From the NCBI RefSeq assembly GCF_024978135.1, contig NZ_JANTEZ010000010.1, positions 1 to 64,000 on the forward strand: DNA of 64,000 bases, written 5' to 3'. The position numbers and the translations under genes are program-made. The notes beneath the pieces are model-generated. The model was not told where the DNA came from. It saw only the letters and a program-made list of their open reading frames with translations, and searched no databases. This DNA comes from Herbiconiux gentiana. GTDB taxonomy: Bacteria; Actinomycetota; Actinomycetes; Actinomycetales; Microbacteriaceae. Below, one piece after another: positions 25,065-33,877 of this stretch. The stretch's first letter is position 1. Each line of letters opens with the position of its first letter.

Positions 25065-26840
25065 CTACGCTGACTGCACCCGGTGCAGCTCCGCGTACCG
25101 GCCGCCCGCCGCGAGCAGCTGCTCGTGCGACCCCACCTCCACGATGCGCCCGTGCTCGAGCACCACGATCCGATCGGCCGAGCGGATGGTCGACAGCCGG
25201 TGCGCCACCACCAGCGTCGTGCGCCCGCGCATCAGCCGGGCGAGCGCCTCCTTCACGGCAGCCTCCGACTCGGGGTCGAGCGCGCTCGTCGCCTCGTCGA
25301 GCAGCAGCACGCGCGGATCGCGCACCAGCGCCCGCGCGATCGCGATGCGCTGCCGCTGCCCGCCGGAGAGCCGGGCGCCGCGCTCACCGACGATGGTGTC
25401 CCAGCCCGCCGGCTGTGAGGCCACGATCTCGAGCGCGTTCGCGTCGCGCAGCGCCGCGAGTACTGTCTCGTCAGGCACCTTCCCCAGCCCGTAGGCCACG
25501 TTCTCCCGGATCGACCCCTCGAACAGCACCGACTCCTGGGGCACCACCGACACGAACCGCCGGAAGGATCGCAGGTCGAGCGTCTCCATGTCGACCCCGT
25601 CGAGCAGCACCCGCCCCGACCCCGGCCGAAGGAATCCGAGCACGAGGTTCAGCATCGTCGACTTGCCCGACCCGCTCGACCCGACGAACGCGATGGTCTC
25701 CCCCGGATGCACGTGCAGTGCGATCCCGCTCAGCGAATCGGTCTCGGCGCCGGGGTACCGGAACGACACGTAGCGCAGCTCGAGCTCGCCCGCGACCGTC
25801 TCGACCGGGGCCTTGCCCTCGTTCTGCTCGAGGTCGGGATCCTGCAGCACCTCCGCCATCGATCGGATCGACTCGGTGCCGCGCGCCACGATCGGCAGCA
25901 GCATCAGGAGGTTCGTCATGCTGCTCGTCAGCAGCGCGAAGTACGAGCTCAGCAGCACCACCTGGCCGGCCGTGATCGGCAGCCAGCCGCTGATCGACAC
26001 CCACGCCGCGAGCACCAGGCAGCCCACCCCGAGCAGCTGCAGGCTCACCCACGACAGCGACGCGAACCGCCCGTTCAGCAGGTCGAGGCTGAACCCCGCG
26101 GTGCGCACACCTTCGGCGCCGTCGGCGACCCGGCGAACGGCGGTGCCCTCGACGCCGTGCGCCCGCGTGATCGGCATCAGGGTCGCCATCTCGCCGACCC
26201 GCGACGAGAAGTGCTCCATCTCGCGCCGGAACGTCTCGTTGCGCCGCGCCGAGCGCTTGCCCAGCACGTACCGCAGCATCACCGCGATCGGGATCGTGAG
26301 CGCGTAGACCGGCAGGAACGCCGGCACGTTGATCGCGGTCATCGTCACGGCGCCGGCGAGCACCATCACCGACGAGAGCAGCGGATGCGCGGTCTGCTGC
26401 AGCATCAGCTCGACGTTCTCGACGTCCCGCACCACCTTGGTCTGCACCACCGACGAGCTGGCCCGCGAGTGGAACCCGATCGACAGGTTCTGCAGACGCG
26501 ACGCGAGCCCGTTGCGCAGGTCGGCGCCGATCTGACGCACGGCGGTCATGAACAGCTTCGTGTACATCACGTGATTCGGATAGTTCTGCAGCAGCGCCGC
26601 GAGGGCGACCGCCGTCCAGATGGCCAGCGAGCTCACCGGGCCGCCGTCGACGACGATGTCGATGACCGCGCCGGTGATGACGGGCAGGAGCCAGAGCGGG
26701 ATGTCCTTCAGCACGAAGAAGAACACCGCGACGACGACCTTGCGGCGGTGCATCCCGAGCAGACGAAGCACGGTGCGGCCCGGATGCGCGCCGTCGACGA
26801 CACCCTCGATACCCTGACCGGTAAGCGCTTTCTTGCTCAT
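25065..26840 (-). CDS. ABC exporter, fused membrane and ATPase domains
   Basis: The 591-residue half-transporter has a six-span type I exporter domain (about residues 20-330) and a nucleotide-binding domain with Walker A GSSGSGKST, signature LSGGQRQR, Walker B VLLLDEAT and switch AHRLST. It should act as a homodimer exporting lipids, drugs or peptides; its substrate cannot be inferred. The ATG at 26840 is not preceded by a clear ribosome-binding site. It sits between the lacI gene and the rhamnogalacturonan lyase, but nothing ties it to sugar degradation, and the importer's missing ATPase is not this protein because it carries its own membrane domain. Confidence 0.92.
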   Translation of the reverse strand: MSKKALTGQGIEGVVDGAHPGRTVLRLLGMHRRKVVVAVFFFVLKDIPLWLLPVITGAVIDIVVDGGPVSSLAIWTAVALAALLQNYPNHVMYTKLFMTAVRQIGADLRNGLASRLQNLSIGFHSRASSSVVQTKVVRDVENVELMLQQTAHPLLSSVMVLAGAVTMTAINVPAFLPVYALTIPIAVMLRYVLGKRSARRNETFRREMEHFSSRVGEMATLMPITRAHGVEGTAVRRVADGAEGVRTAGFSLDLLNGRFASLSWVSLQLLGVGCLVLAAWVSISGWLPITAGQVVLLSSYFALLTSSMTNLLMLLPIVARGTESIRSMAEVLQDPDLEQNEGKAPVETVAGELELRYVSFRYPGAETDSLSGIALHVHPGETIAFVGSSGSGKSTMLNLVLGFLRPGSGRVLLDGVDMETLDLRSFRRFVSVVPQESVLFEGSIRENVAYGLGKVPDETVLAALRDANALEIVASQPAGWDTIVGERGARLSGGQRQRIAIARALVRDPRVLLLDEATSALDPESEAAVKEALARLMRGRTTLVVAHRLSTIRSADRIVVLEHGRIVEVGSHEQLLAAGGRYAELHRVQSA

Positions 26841-26982
26841 GGCCTCATCCTCCCATCAGCCGCCCGACCGGCGCACCCCCGGACTGCGCCAAACCTCCGC
26901 GCGACCACCCCTCCAGAGGAACAGGTCCCGCGGAGGCCTGGCGTTGTCCGCGCAGTCGGGCCGCTACTCGCAGCCGCCGCCG

Positions 26983-29937
26983 CTACTTGCAGCTCAGCGC
27001 CGCGTACGGCACCGAGTAGCTCGAGTGGTACCCGACGCCGTCGACGAAGGAGTACGCCGTGACGCTCGCCGTGCCGGCCGCGATCGCCGCCGCGCCCGAG
27101 CCCACCAGCGAGTAGGCCGCCTTGCCTGCCGCCACCGCCGTGACCTTCTTGTCGGTGCCGAGCGCCGAAAGCCGCACGTCGGCCGGACGCCCGGAGTCGT
27201 TGTAGGCGTACACGGCCACGTGCGCGGTGCCGTTCACGCACTGCGACTTGGCGTTCGCGGCGAGGCGCACCGGCTGGGATCCGGTCACCACCGCGGTGGC
27301 GGACGGCGCCGAGGCCGCCGACGGGCCGGCGTCGCCGACCGCCACGACCTTGGCCGTGTACGAGCCGGCCGGAACCGTGGCCAGGGCGAAGGAGGCTCGC
27401 AGAGCATCCGCCCCCACCGTGGTCTCGAGCGGATCGCCGCCGCCCACCGGGGTCAGCGTGACCCGGTAGCCCGTGATCGCAGAGGTGCCGGGCGAGGCCG
27501 GTGCCTTCCAGGTCACGTTCACGCCGGCGCTGTCGACGCCGATGCCCGGAGCTGCGACCGGCAGGGGCGGGGCCGCGAGTGGCACGTCGGCGAACGACAT
27601 GTCGGAGGCGAGGTAGAACGAGGTGTAGCTCGGCTGGTTGTAGGTGGTGTTCTGCCGGGCGACCTCGACCCGGTACTGCGGGTCGTGCATCAGCGTGTAG
27701 AGCTTGTGCGTCGTCACCTCGGTGCTGACGTGGATGTTCAGCGCACTCGAGTCAGCCGATCGCAGGACGAGCTCCTCGCGCCAGTCGCCGAGCACGTCGG
27801 CCACGAGGTTCGCGGTGCCCTTGGTGCCGTTGTTCGTTCGCTCACCGGTGCCGGTGAGGAGGCGTCCGCGGGTCCAGTCCTCGATCGTCGGGGTCACGTC
27901 GCCGGCCCCGTTCAGGATCTGCGTCGTGAGGTCGCCCGACCAGCGGATCGACTGGTTCGTGCCCGGGATCGCCGCGCCGAGGCTCTCGCCCGACGCCGAG
28001 CGGAGGCGGGTGGCCCAGGTCTCGAGGCCCGGCGTGTTCGGGTCGATGTCGCCGACCATGCCGCGTCCGGTGTCCTTGCCGCTGTACTCGCCGTAGATGA
28101 GCTCGCCGGTGGCGGCGTCGCGCAGCGCGTAGCCGAGGGGGGCGTAGGTCGCTCCCTCGTGCACGGTGAAGATCTCGAGCCCGGGTCGCGCCGGGTCGAT
28201 GTCGGCCACGTGCATGGCGTCGCCGTGGCCGAGCTTGGCCTCGGTGCCCGGCGCCGCACTCCCCTCGGGCAACGTGTCGTAGGAGCTGTAGAGCAGGCTG
28301 CCGTCGTCGTCGATCGTGGCCGAGCCGTAGACGATCTCCTGCCGGCCGTCGCCGTCGACGTCCGCCGCGCTGAGCGAGTGGAAGCCCTGCGTGGTCAGCC
28401 GGCCCCACTCCTCGCTCGTGCCCTCGCGGCCGTGCGGCGAGTCGTTGAAGGGGTTCGTCATCGGGGTGAAGCCGCTGTCGACGAGGAAGCGCTGCGAGAG
28501 GTTCTCGCCGTCCCAGTCCCAGGCCGCGACGGTCGTGCGGGTGTAGTAGCCGCGCGCGAACACGGCAGAGGGGTGCTCGCCGTCGAGATACGCGACCCCC
28601 GCCAGGAAGCGGTCCACCCGGTTGCCGGGCTCGATCCGCGCCATGGCGTAGTCGCCCCAGAGCAAGCCGTCGTCGGTGCGACCGGGCTCGTACGGGATGG
28701 TCTGCAGCTCGGCACCGGTGGCTCCGTCGAAGACCGTGAGGTACTCGGGGCCATCGAGGATGAAGCCCTCGAAGTTGCGCAGCGCGTTGCGGGCGCTGCG
28801 GGAGGGGGCGTAGACGTCGAGGAAGTGGTCGACGAGCTCACGCGCATCCGCCTCACTGAGCGGGTACTGGTGCGTGACCGGGATGCCGAACGCCTCTTCG
28901 AGCGTCGCCGGCCAGGTGCCGTCGACGACCTCGGGGCGGGTCGACCAGCCCCGGAAGACCTCGACGAGGTGGTCGGCGTAGTCGGCCGCGCTGAGGCGGT
29001 AGTCGTCGTCGTTGCTGACGCCGGCGGCGATGTCGGCCTCGGGGAGGGTGACGAAGGCGTCGTTCGTGACTTCTCCGTCGGCGCCGAAGCCCGTCGACTT
29101 CGTGCCGGGGGCGGTCTTCGTCATGAGCTCGGCGCGGCCGTCGCCGTCGAAGTCGTAGACCATGAACTGCGTGTAGTGGGCACCGGCGCGGATGTTCACA
29201 CCCAGGTCGATGCGGTTGAGAAGGGTGCCGTCGAGCTCGTAGGTGTCGAGGAAGACGGTGCCCGTGTAGCCGACCTGGGAGACGTCCTTGGAATTGGAAG
29301 GCTCCCATTTCACGATGAACTCGTAGGCGCCGTCGCCGTCGACGTCGGCGACCGAGGTGTCGCTGGCCGAGTAGGTGTAGGCCTCGTCGGCGGGGGTGAC
29401 GCCGTCGGCGGGTTTGGTGAGCGGGATGCTCGCGACGGCGTCGCCCGCCTTGCCGGCCTCTCCGGCGTCTCGGCTCGTCAGCGTGGTGGCCTTCTCGCTC
29501 TGGGGGCCCTCGTGGCCGCCGAGCACTGGGGCGACGGTGTAGGCGCTGGCCGCGGTTCCGTCGGGGTCGCGGAGGTTGGTGCTGTCGGTGACGTCGGCGA
29601 TCTTGGTGCCGTCGCGGTAGACGGCGAAGTCGGCGCCGGTGAGGCCGGTCTCGCTCGCGCCGTAGGCTTCGCTCTTCAGGAGGCGCCAGCTGAGGAAGAC
29701 GCCGTCGGTCGTGGGGGCGGCGACGAGGCCGCGGTCGAGCGCCTCGAGGCGCGGGGTGGCGAGGGCTGTGGATGCTCCGACCTCCGCTCCCGCTCCTGTC
29801 TCGGCCGCGGCGGTAGCCGGCGTCGCGGCGGCGGCCGGCGTCGCGGCGAACGCGGCCGGCGCGGCGGTGAGTGCGAGCGCGGCGGCGGTCACTCCGACCA
29901 GGCCCGCTCGGCTCGCGCGTTTGAATCGATTCATCAT
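26983..29937 (-). CDS. Secreted PL11 rhamnogalacturonan lyase with Fn3 domain
   Basis: The 984-residue precursor has a Sec signal peptide (basic MMNRFKRASR, hydrophobic core, AFAATP cleavage region). The catalytic part shows the PL11 pattern: GVFLSWRLL near the N-terminus, and calcium-binding loops DVDGDGAYEF, DFDGDGRAEL and DVDGDGRQEI of the eight-bladed propeller. It should cleave the rhamnose-galacturonate backbone of rhamnogalacturonan I by beta-elimination outside the cell. A fibronectin type III module (GVNVTWKAPASPGTSAITGY) and a further C-terminal domain of about 90 residues, perhaps for substrate binding, follow. Start codon is one of two adjacent ATGs (29937 or 29934). It is the only clearly secreted depolymerase here and has its own operator-bearing promoter. 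Confidence 0.92.
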   Translation of the reverse strand: MMNRFKRASRAGLVGVTAAALALTAAPAAFAATPAAAATPATAAAETGAGAEVGASTALATPRLEALDRGLVAAPTTDGVFLSWRLLKSEAYGASETGLTGADFAVYRDGTKIADVTDSTNLRDPDGTAASAYTVAPVLGGHEGPQSEKATTLTSRDAGEAGKAGDAVASIPLTKPADGVTPADEAYTYSASDTSVADVDGDGAYEFIVKWEPSNSKDVSQVGYTGTVFLDTYELDGTLLNRIDLGVNIRAGAHYTQFMVYDFDGDGRAELMTKTAPGTKSTGFGADGEVTNDAFVTLPEADIAAGVSNDDDYRLSAADYADHLVEVFRGWSTRPEVVDGTWPATLEEAFGIPVTHQYPLSEADARELVDHFLDVYAPSRSARNALRNFEGFILDGPEYLTVFDGATGAELQTIPYEPGRTDDGLLWGDYAMARIEPGNRVDRFLAGVAYLDGEHPSAVFARGYYTRTTVAAWDWDGENLSQRFLVDSGFTPMTNPFNDSPHGREGTSEEWGRLTTQGFHSLSAADVDGDGRQEIVYGSATIDDDGSLLYSSYDTLPEGSAAPGTEAKLGHGDAMHVADIDPARPGLEIFTVHEGATYAPLGYALRDAATGELIYGEYSGKDTGRGMVGDIDPNTPGLETWATRLRSASGESLGAAIPGTNQSIRWSGDLTTQILNGAGDVTPTIEDWTRGRLLTGTGERTNNGTKGTANLVADVLGDWREELVLRSADSSALNIHVSTEVTTHKLYTLMHDPQYRVEVARQNTTYNQPSYTSFYLASDMSFADVPLAAPPLPVAAPGIGVDSAGVNVTWKAPASPGTSAITGYRVTLTPVGGGDPLETTVGADALRASFALATVPAGSYTAKVVAVGDAGPSAASAPSATAVVTGSQPVRLAANAKSQCVNGTAHVAVYAYNDSGRPADVRLSALGTDKKVTAVAAGKAAYSLVGSGAAAIAAGTASVTAYSFVDGVGYHSSYSVPYAALSCK

Positions 29938-29952
29938 TGAACCCCAATCACC

Positions 29953-30008
29953 GGAAAGCCCTTTCCCGATTGCGGGCCAAACTACCACCCCCGTTCGGGG
30001 GAGGTCAA
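29953..30008 (-). promoter_or_regulatory. Promoter and operator of the rhamnogalacturonan lyase gene
   Basis: On the minus strand TTGACC (30008-30003), 18 nt and TAGTTT (29984-29979) form the promoter. The operator GGAAAGCCCTTTCC (plus 29953-29966), 13 of 14 to the regulon consensus, covers the region 13-26 nt after the -10. A second inverted repeat of six-base arms, CCCCCG and CGGGGG (29988-30001), sits exactly in the spacer and could bind another protein. Confidence 0.8.
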
Positions 30009-30047
30009 CGGGTCGACGCCCCGGCCGTCATCCAGCCGCCCTGCCAC

Positions 30048-30392
30048 TCACCGCGACGACGCTCGCGATCCCACCCGCCCCGCGATGGTGGCCACGCCGA
30101 GCAGCACCCCGTTCCACACCGCGGCCCCGACCAGCGCCGCCACCGGCAGGATGACGATCCCGTACTGCTGCTCACTCCACAGCACCGACAGCGCGAGCAC
30201 CGCGAACCCCCACGTCCCGAGCCCCGCCAGCACCCGAGCGGCCACCGCCACGACGGCCCCACCGCGCAGACCACCCAGGCCGCCACCCCGGCTCCCCCGC
30301 CGAGCATCCCGCACCGCGACCCACAGCGTCGCGCCACCCACGAGCACCAGCACGACGGGAACGACGAACAGCACCACGGCAGCTCCGGACAT
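30048..30392 (-). CDS. Small membrane protein of unknown function
   Basis: The 114-residue protein has four hydrophobic segments (AAVVLFVVPVVLVLVGGATL, a Gly-rich loop, AARVLAGLGTWGFAVLALSV, YGIVILPVAALVGAAVW) and short charged ends, so it is probably an inner membrane protein. No family was recognised. A -10 box TAGGCT (30404-30399) ends 6 nt before the ATG, indicating leaderless expression and supporting the gene as real. It stands alone downstream of the lyase promoter region. Confidence 0.65.
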   Translation of the reverse strand: MSGAAVVLFVVPVVLVLVGGATLWVAVRDARRGSRGGGLGGLRGGAVVAVAARVLAGLGTWGFAVLALSVLWSEQQYGIVILPVAALVGAAVWNGVLLGVATIAGRVGSRASSR

Positions 30393-30576
30393 GGCGCGAG
30401 CCTATCCGTCTCGCGCTCGCCGCCCACACCGGCTTGCCCGCCCCTTCCGAGCTCCGGCGTTCTGGCTGCAGCCGGCCGAGGCGCCCGAGCCGGCGGGTCG
30501 CGAGGGCACCGCGGTCACGATCAGCGTGGCGGATGCCGGCGGCCTCGATCGGCTCCGTAACCGAACTCGGCTGGGT

Positions 30577-30678
30577 TCAGCCGCCGAGCCCCCATTTTGC
30601 TGCCAGGCCGAGCCCGATCACGATCGCCCCTATCGCGCCGGCGATCCAACCGAGCGCCCGGCGGGATGTGCGATTCAT
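30577..30678 (-). CDS. Possible 33-residue membrane peptide (with overlapping 28-codon ORF upstream)
   Basis: The frame encodes MNRTSRRALGWIAGAIGAIV and continues IGLGLAAKWGLGG: a basic start and one hydrophobic helix, a typical small single-span protein. Its ATG overlaps the TGA of another short frame (30675-30761, 28 codons, beginning MATALGNPGIAVCGLDET) in the ATGA manner common in this genome. Neither has a good ribosome-binding site (GGAGG lies only one base before the upstream ATG). The rest of the 440-bp gap between 30392 and 30831 shows nothing else I can support. Confidence 0.4.
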   Translation of the reverse strand: MNRTSRRALGWIAGAIGAIVIGLGLAAKWGLGG

Positions 30679-30830
30679 CGGCGATCATCCGGCCGGATGA
30701 AAGCCAGGGTCTCGTCGAGGCCGCAGACGGCGATGCCGGGGTTCCCGAGCGCGGTGGCCATGCCTCCACGGTACGAGCAGCCGAGCACGAGCGCCAGCTC
30801 TCCGCACGGCCGGCGAAGAGACCGACGTCG

Positions 30831-32024
30831 TCAGCCGAGGTTGATCGCGATCAGGAGGCCGACGAAGCAGAGCGTGACGAAGCCCACGATGAGGATCGTG
30901 CCGAGGCTCCACGTCGTGCGCAAGGTACCGCGCTGCGTCGCCAGGCGACGCGCCGACCCGTCGGCGCTCCCGTCGGCCCGCGGTACCGGCTCGCCGCGGG
31001 CGGCCCGGTCGTCGCGCCACCGCGCCCAGCGGTCGATGCGGTCGTCGAGCGCGTCGACGGCTGCGGCGAGCGCCTGCCAGCGCTCGGCGCTGTCGGTGAC
31101 GAGGTCGCGGGCACTGATCAGATAGAGCCAGTCGTCGACGATCTCGACGTCGAGGCCGCGCAGGTGATCGACGAGCCGGCCCATCACGTCGGGCGTGAAC
31201 AGGTAGAGCGCGTCACGCTCGTAGCCCTCCGGGCAGTAGAGCCGGAAGTACCGGTCGAAGTCCCCCTCGAGCGACAGCACCTGCGAATCCGGCAGCGCCG
31301 CCGAGGTGTGCAGCGGCCGGCGCGGCCCGTCGAGTGAGCGCAGCAGGATGTTCGGCAGGGCCACCGGCAGCCGCAACGCGCAGTACCCGCCGAACTGGGG
31401 CGACGTGTTGCTCATCGTCGAGTTGAGCAGCTCGTAGTTCGCGAACTCGACCCCCCGAGCATCCGGAGACCGGAGCACGCGGTAGAGGTTGAGGGCGCCC
31501 CGCAGCCGCAGTGGAGCACCCGGGGCGGCGCTCGTGGGCCCGGGGCTGTAGCTCAGCCCGTTCGCCGCGGCGAAGCCCATCAGTCTGTGGTGCACGCGCG
31601 GCCGGGGGCGACGTCGCCGCAGGCGCAGCCACGCCCATCCGCAGACCACGCCGGCCAGCAGCAGCAGGCCGCCCAGCACGCTCTGCACCACCACCGCCTG
31701 CACGACGTCGGGCCCGCCATCGTCGAGGGTCGCCCAGACGATCAACGCGAAGGCCAGGAGCGCGATCGGTGCGGTGAACGTCGCGAACCCCAGGACGAGT
31801 CGCCGAAACGCGCCCGCGAGGTCACGCGCCTCGGGATGCGCGGCGACGAGGGCGCGCCAGGAGCGGCGGACCTCGCGGCGGTGCACGGGTGCCGTGAGTG
31901 CAGTCGTGTCGATCGGTCTGCGCAGCGCCTGCACGGTGTGTCGCCCCCCTCGTTCGGGCGCGGATGCGCGCCCAGACGATCCTGGCCCGGACGCCGGGGG
32001 CTCGCCAGGCCGCGGCACGGTCAT
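30831..32024 (-). CDS. Membrane protein of unknown function
   Basis: The 397-residue protein has a hydrophilic Arg-rich N-terminus of about 70 residues, two membrane spans (VLGFATFTAPIALLAFALIV and VVVQSVLGGLLLLAGVVCGW), a soluble region of some 200 residues (GDFDRYFRLYCPEGYERDAL, FTPDVMGRLVDHLRGLDVEI) and a C-terminal span ending AINLG. The soluble part resembles actinobacterial proteins annotated only as hypothetical. Its ATG overlaps the stop of the GH26-like gene, so the two are co-translated and might act in the same process, perhaps at the cell surface. Confidence 0.75.
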   Translation of the reverse strand: MTVPRPGEPPASGPGSSGRASAPERGGRHTVQALRRPIDTTALTAPVHRREVRRSWRALVAAHPEARDLAGAFRRLVLGFATFTAPIALLAFALIVWATLDDGGPDVVQAVVVQSVLGGLLLLAGVVCGWAWLRLRRRRPRPRVHHRLMGFAAANGLSYSPGPTSAAPGAPLRLRGALNLYRVLRSPDARGVEFANYELLNSTMSNTSPQFGGYCALRLPVALPNILLRSLDGPRRPLHTSAALPDSQVLSLEGDFDRYFRLYCPEGYERDALYLFTPDVMGRLVDHLRGLDVEIVDDWLYLISARDLVTDSAERWQALAAAVDALDDRIDRWARWRDDRAARGEPVPRADGSADGSARRLATQRGTLRTTWSLGTILIVGFVTLCFVGLLIAINLG

Positions 32025-32998
32025 CCGCCCGCCGGGATGAACAGGGGGTCGGACGCCAGGGCTCGGAAGCCCTGCAGGGCGGCGGGCGATGAGCGGATGC
32101 GCCAGTCCCGCTCCTTGTCGACGTCGAACCAGACCAGCGCCCGGATGTCGGGGAATCGCGTGGTGAGCGTCGGCACGATGTCGCGGATCCATCCGGCCTT
32201 GCTGCCGCCCGTCTCGGCTGAGGCCGTCTCGCCGATGATGACGGGTTTGCCGATCGTATGGAGGTCGTCGTAGACCGAATCGACGACGCTCTCGAAGCTC
32301 TGCCACTCGAAGTCGGGGTCGGAGGTGCCCCAGTTGTAGCCGTCGATGCCCGTCCAGTCGACGTAGTCGTCGCCCGGGTAGTACTCGAGGGCTGCCGGCG
32401 CGCCGGCGCTGTCGACGTTGTTCGGTGCCCAGACCCAGACCACCCGGTCTCCCGCCTCGGCCGACACGAGATCGTGCACGTGCCGGTAGGCCGCGACGTA
32501 GAGCGCGGGGTCATGGCCACCCCAGCCCTCCTCCTCGTTCATCTCGGCGGCGAAGTCGACGAACACCGGGGCGTCGAGCGCCGCCGCCTCACGTCCGCGC
32601 TGGGTGAGCAGGGCGTCGTACCGGCCGGCGACGATGTCGGCGAACTCCACGTCGAAGGGCTCCCAATTCACCAGCGACACCTGCCCCCGCGCGGTGTCGC
32701 GGGCGAGCACGGGGTCGGTCGCCCAGCCGTCCTGCCATCCGACATAGGTGAGATGGATGCTCGGGGTCAGGCCGATGGCGTCGTCAGTGCCGTCTGGGCT
32801 GCCGTCGCCGTAGTACATGCCGAGCAGCACGCCCTCGTCGGGCACGAGGGGCACGCCCGGGAACGCCGTCATGGCGTCGGCCGACGCAGCCTCGGGTACC
32901 GGAGCGACCGGTGCCTCCGCCTCCGGCGCCGCCGAGCATCCGGACAGGCCGAGGAGCACAGCGGCGATCGCCGCGACCACTGCTAGCCGTGCTCGCAT
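32021..32998 (-). CDS. GH26-like glycoside hydrolase lipoprotein
   Basis: The 325-residue precursor has a signal peptide ending in the lipobox LSGC, so it is probably membrane-anchored outside the cell. The fold is a (beta/alpha)8 barrel of the GH26 type: the acid/base Glu lies in VDFAAEMNEEEGW, aromatic subsite residues in VVWVWAPNN and WTGIDGYNWG, and the nucleophile Glu in PVIIGETAS. GH26 enzymes are mainly beta-mannanases, but related proteins act on other beta-glucans or exopolysaccharides. A GGAGGGAGG site precedes the ATG. The downstream membrane protein overlaps it. Assignment to GH26 rather than a sister family is moderately secure. Confidence 0.78.
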   Translation of the reverse strand: MRARLAVVAAIAAVLLGLSGCSAAPEAEAPVAPVPEAASADAMTAFPGVPLVPDEGVLLGMYYGDGSPDGTDDAIGLTPSIHLTYVGWQDGWATDPVLARDTARGQVSLVNWEPFDVEFADIVAGRYDALLTQRGREAAALDAPVFVDFAAEMNEEEGWGGHDPALYVAAYRHVHDLVSAEAGDRVVWVWAPNNVDSAGAPAALEYYPGDDYVDWTGIDGYNWGTSDPDFEWQSFESVVDSVYDDLHTIGKPVIIGETASAETGGSKAGWIRDIVPTLTTRFPDIRALVWFDVDKERDWRIRSSPAALQGFRALASDPLFIPAGG

Positions 32999-33089
32999 TG
33001 CCCTCCCTCCTCCGTTCAGGTCGCCGCTCGTTACCGGCGAAACGAACGCTAGCGGACGGCACCGACAACGGCCCTCCGGCGCGGTGCAC

Positions 33090-33719
33090 TCAGCGCCAGT
33101 GAGCCAGTTCCGTGGCCAGGAGGGCGCGCGCCCGCGCGATCATTCCGCGCACCGTGGAGGGCGGGAGGGTGAGGCGGCGGGCGATCTCGTCGTAGCTCAG
33201 CTCGTCGAGCTGGCGGAGGTGCCAGCAGCGCCGTTGGGCATCCGGCATCGTGTCGAGCACCCGTTGAAGATCGGCCGCCAGGCAGGAGCGGCGCGCACCG
33301 TCGTCGGGATCGGGCTGGTCGGCGGTGAGCATCCGCTGGTCGTCGAGTTCGCCGCCCCGGGTGCGCACGGCCGCCGAGCGGAGGCGGTCGTAGCTGCGGC
33401 GACGGGCGGTGGTGACGAGCCAGCCGGCGATGGAATCGCCGTCGATGACGCTGTCGGCGTGGGTCCAGGCGGCGAGGAAGGTCTCCTGCACCACGTCATC
33501 GATGTCATCCGTGCTGCCGAGGGTGCGGTACGCGATCTGGCGGAGGAGGCCCGAGTAGCGCTGGACGATCTGCGCGAAGGCCCGGTCGTCGCCGGACGCG
33601 GCCCGCACCACGAGCACGCGGTCGGAGTCCCAGGAGAGCTCGTCCAGCGGATTCGACGGAGCGATCGACGCGGGACGGGTGAGGCTGGGGACACTGGTGG
33701 CACTGGTTCTGGGCGGCAT
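33090..33719 (-). CDS. ECF-type RNA polymerase sigma factor
   Basis: The 209-residue protein has sigma region 2 (AFAQIVQRYSGLLRQIAY, then DDVVQETFLAAW) and region 4 (LSYDEIARRLTLPPSTVRGM), the minimal ECF layout. The 30-residue N-terminal extension is Ser/Pro-rich. No anti-sigma gene is adjacent: downstream lies the GH26 gene on the same strand, and the DUF2277 gene is divergent. A GGAG-containing stretch (CCTCCGG on the plus strand) precedes the start. What signal it senses is not visible. Confidence 0.92.
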   Translation of the reverse strand: MPPRTSATSVPSLTRPASIAPSNPLDELSWDSDRVLVVRAASGDDRAFAQIVQRYSGLLRQIAYRTLGSTDDIDDVVQETFLAAWTHADSVIDGDSIAGWLVTTARRRSYDRLRSAAVRTRGGELDDQRMLTADQPDPDDGARRSCLAADLQRVLDTMPDAQRRCWHLRQLDELSYDEIARRLTLPPSTVRGMIARARALLATELAHWR

Positions 33720-33877
33720 GCGGACTCCGGAGGATTATTCAATACGTGTGCATGATTCGGCGCGGGTCGGCTGTGCGCTTGGATCGGGCGCACCCCCAGT
33801 TGAGGGGACGGGCGCGCTGAGGTGGCACTGCCTCGGCCCCATGGACGCGCCTCGGCTGCCGGAGTAACCTCGCCCGC

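Noticed and set aside
26822-26834. TAAGCGCTTTC resembling the regulon operator at the start of the ABC exporter gene
   Set aside because: It falls inside codons 3-6 (KKAL) of the exporter and only one half matches; it is better explained by coding sequence.
25065-26840. ABC exporter as the missing ATPase of the sugar importer
   Set aside because: It has its own six-span exporter domain fused to the ATPase, which importers of the CUT1 type do not use.
26833-29940. An uninterrupted 1035-codon frame on the plus strand opposite the rhamnogalacturonan lyase
   Set aside because: It is an artefact of the GC-rich codon bias of the lyase on the other strand; its product is Val/Gly/Arg-rich without domains, while the minus-strand product has a signal peptide and PL11 motifs.
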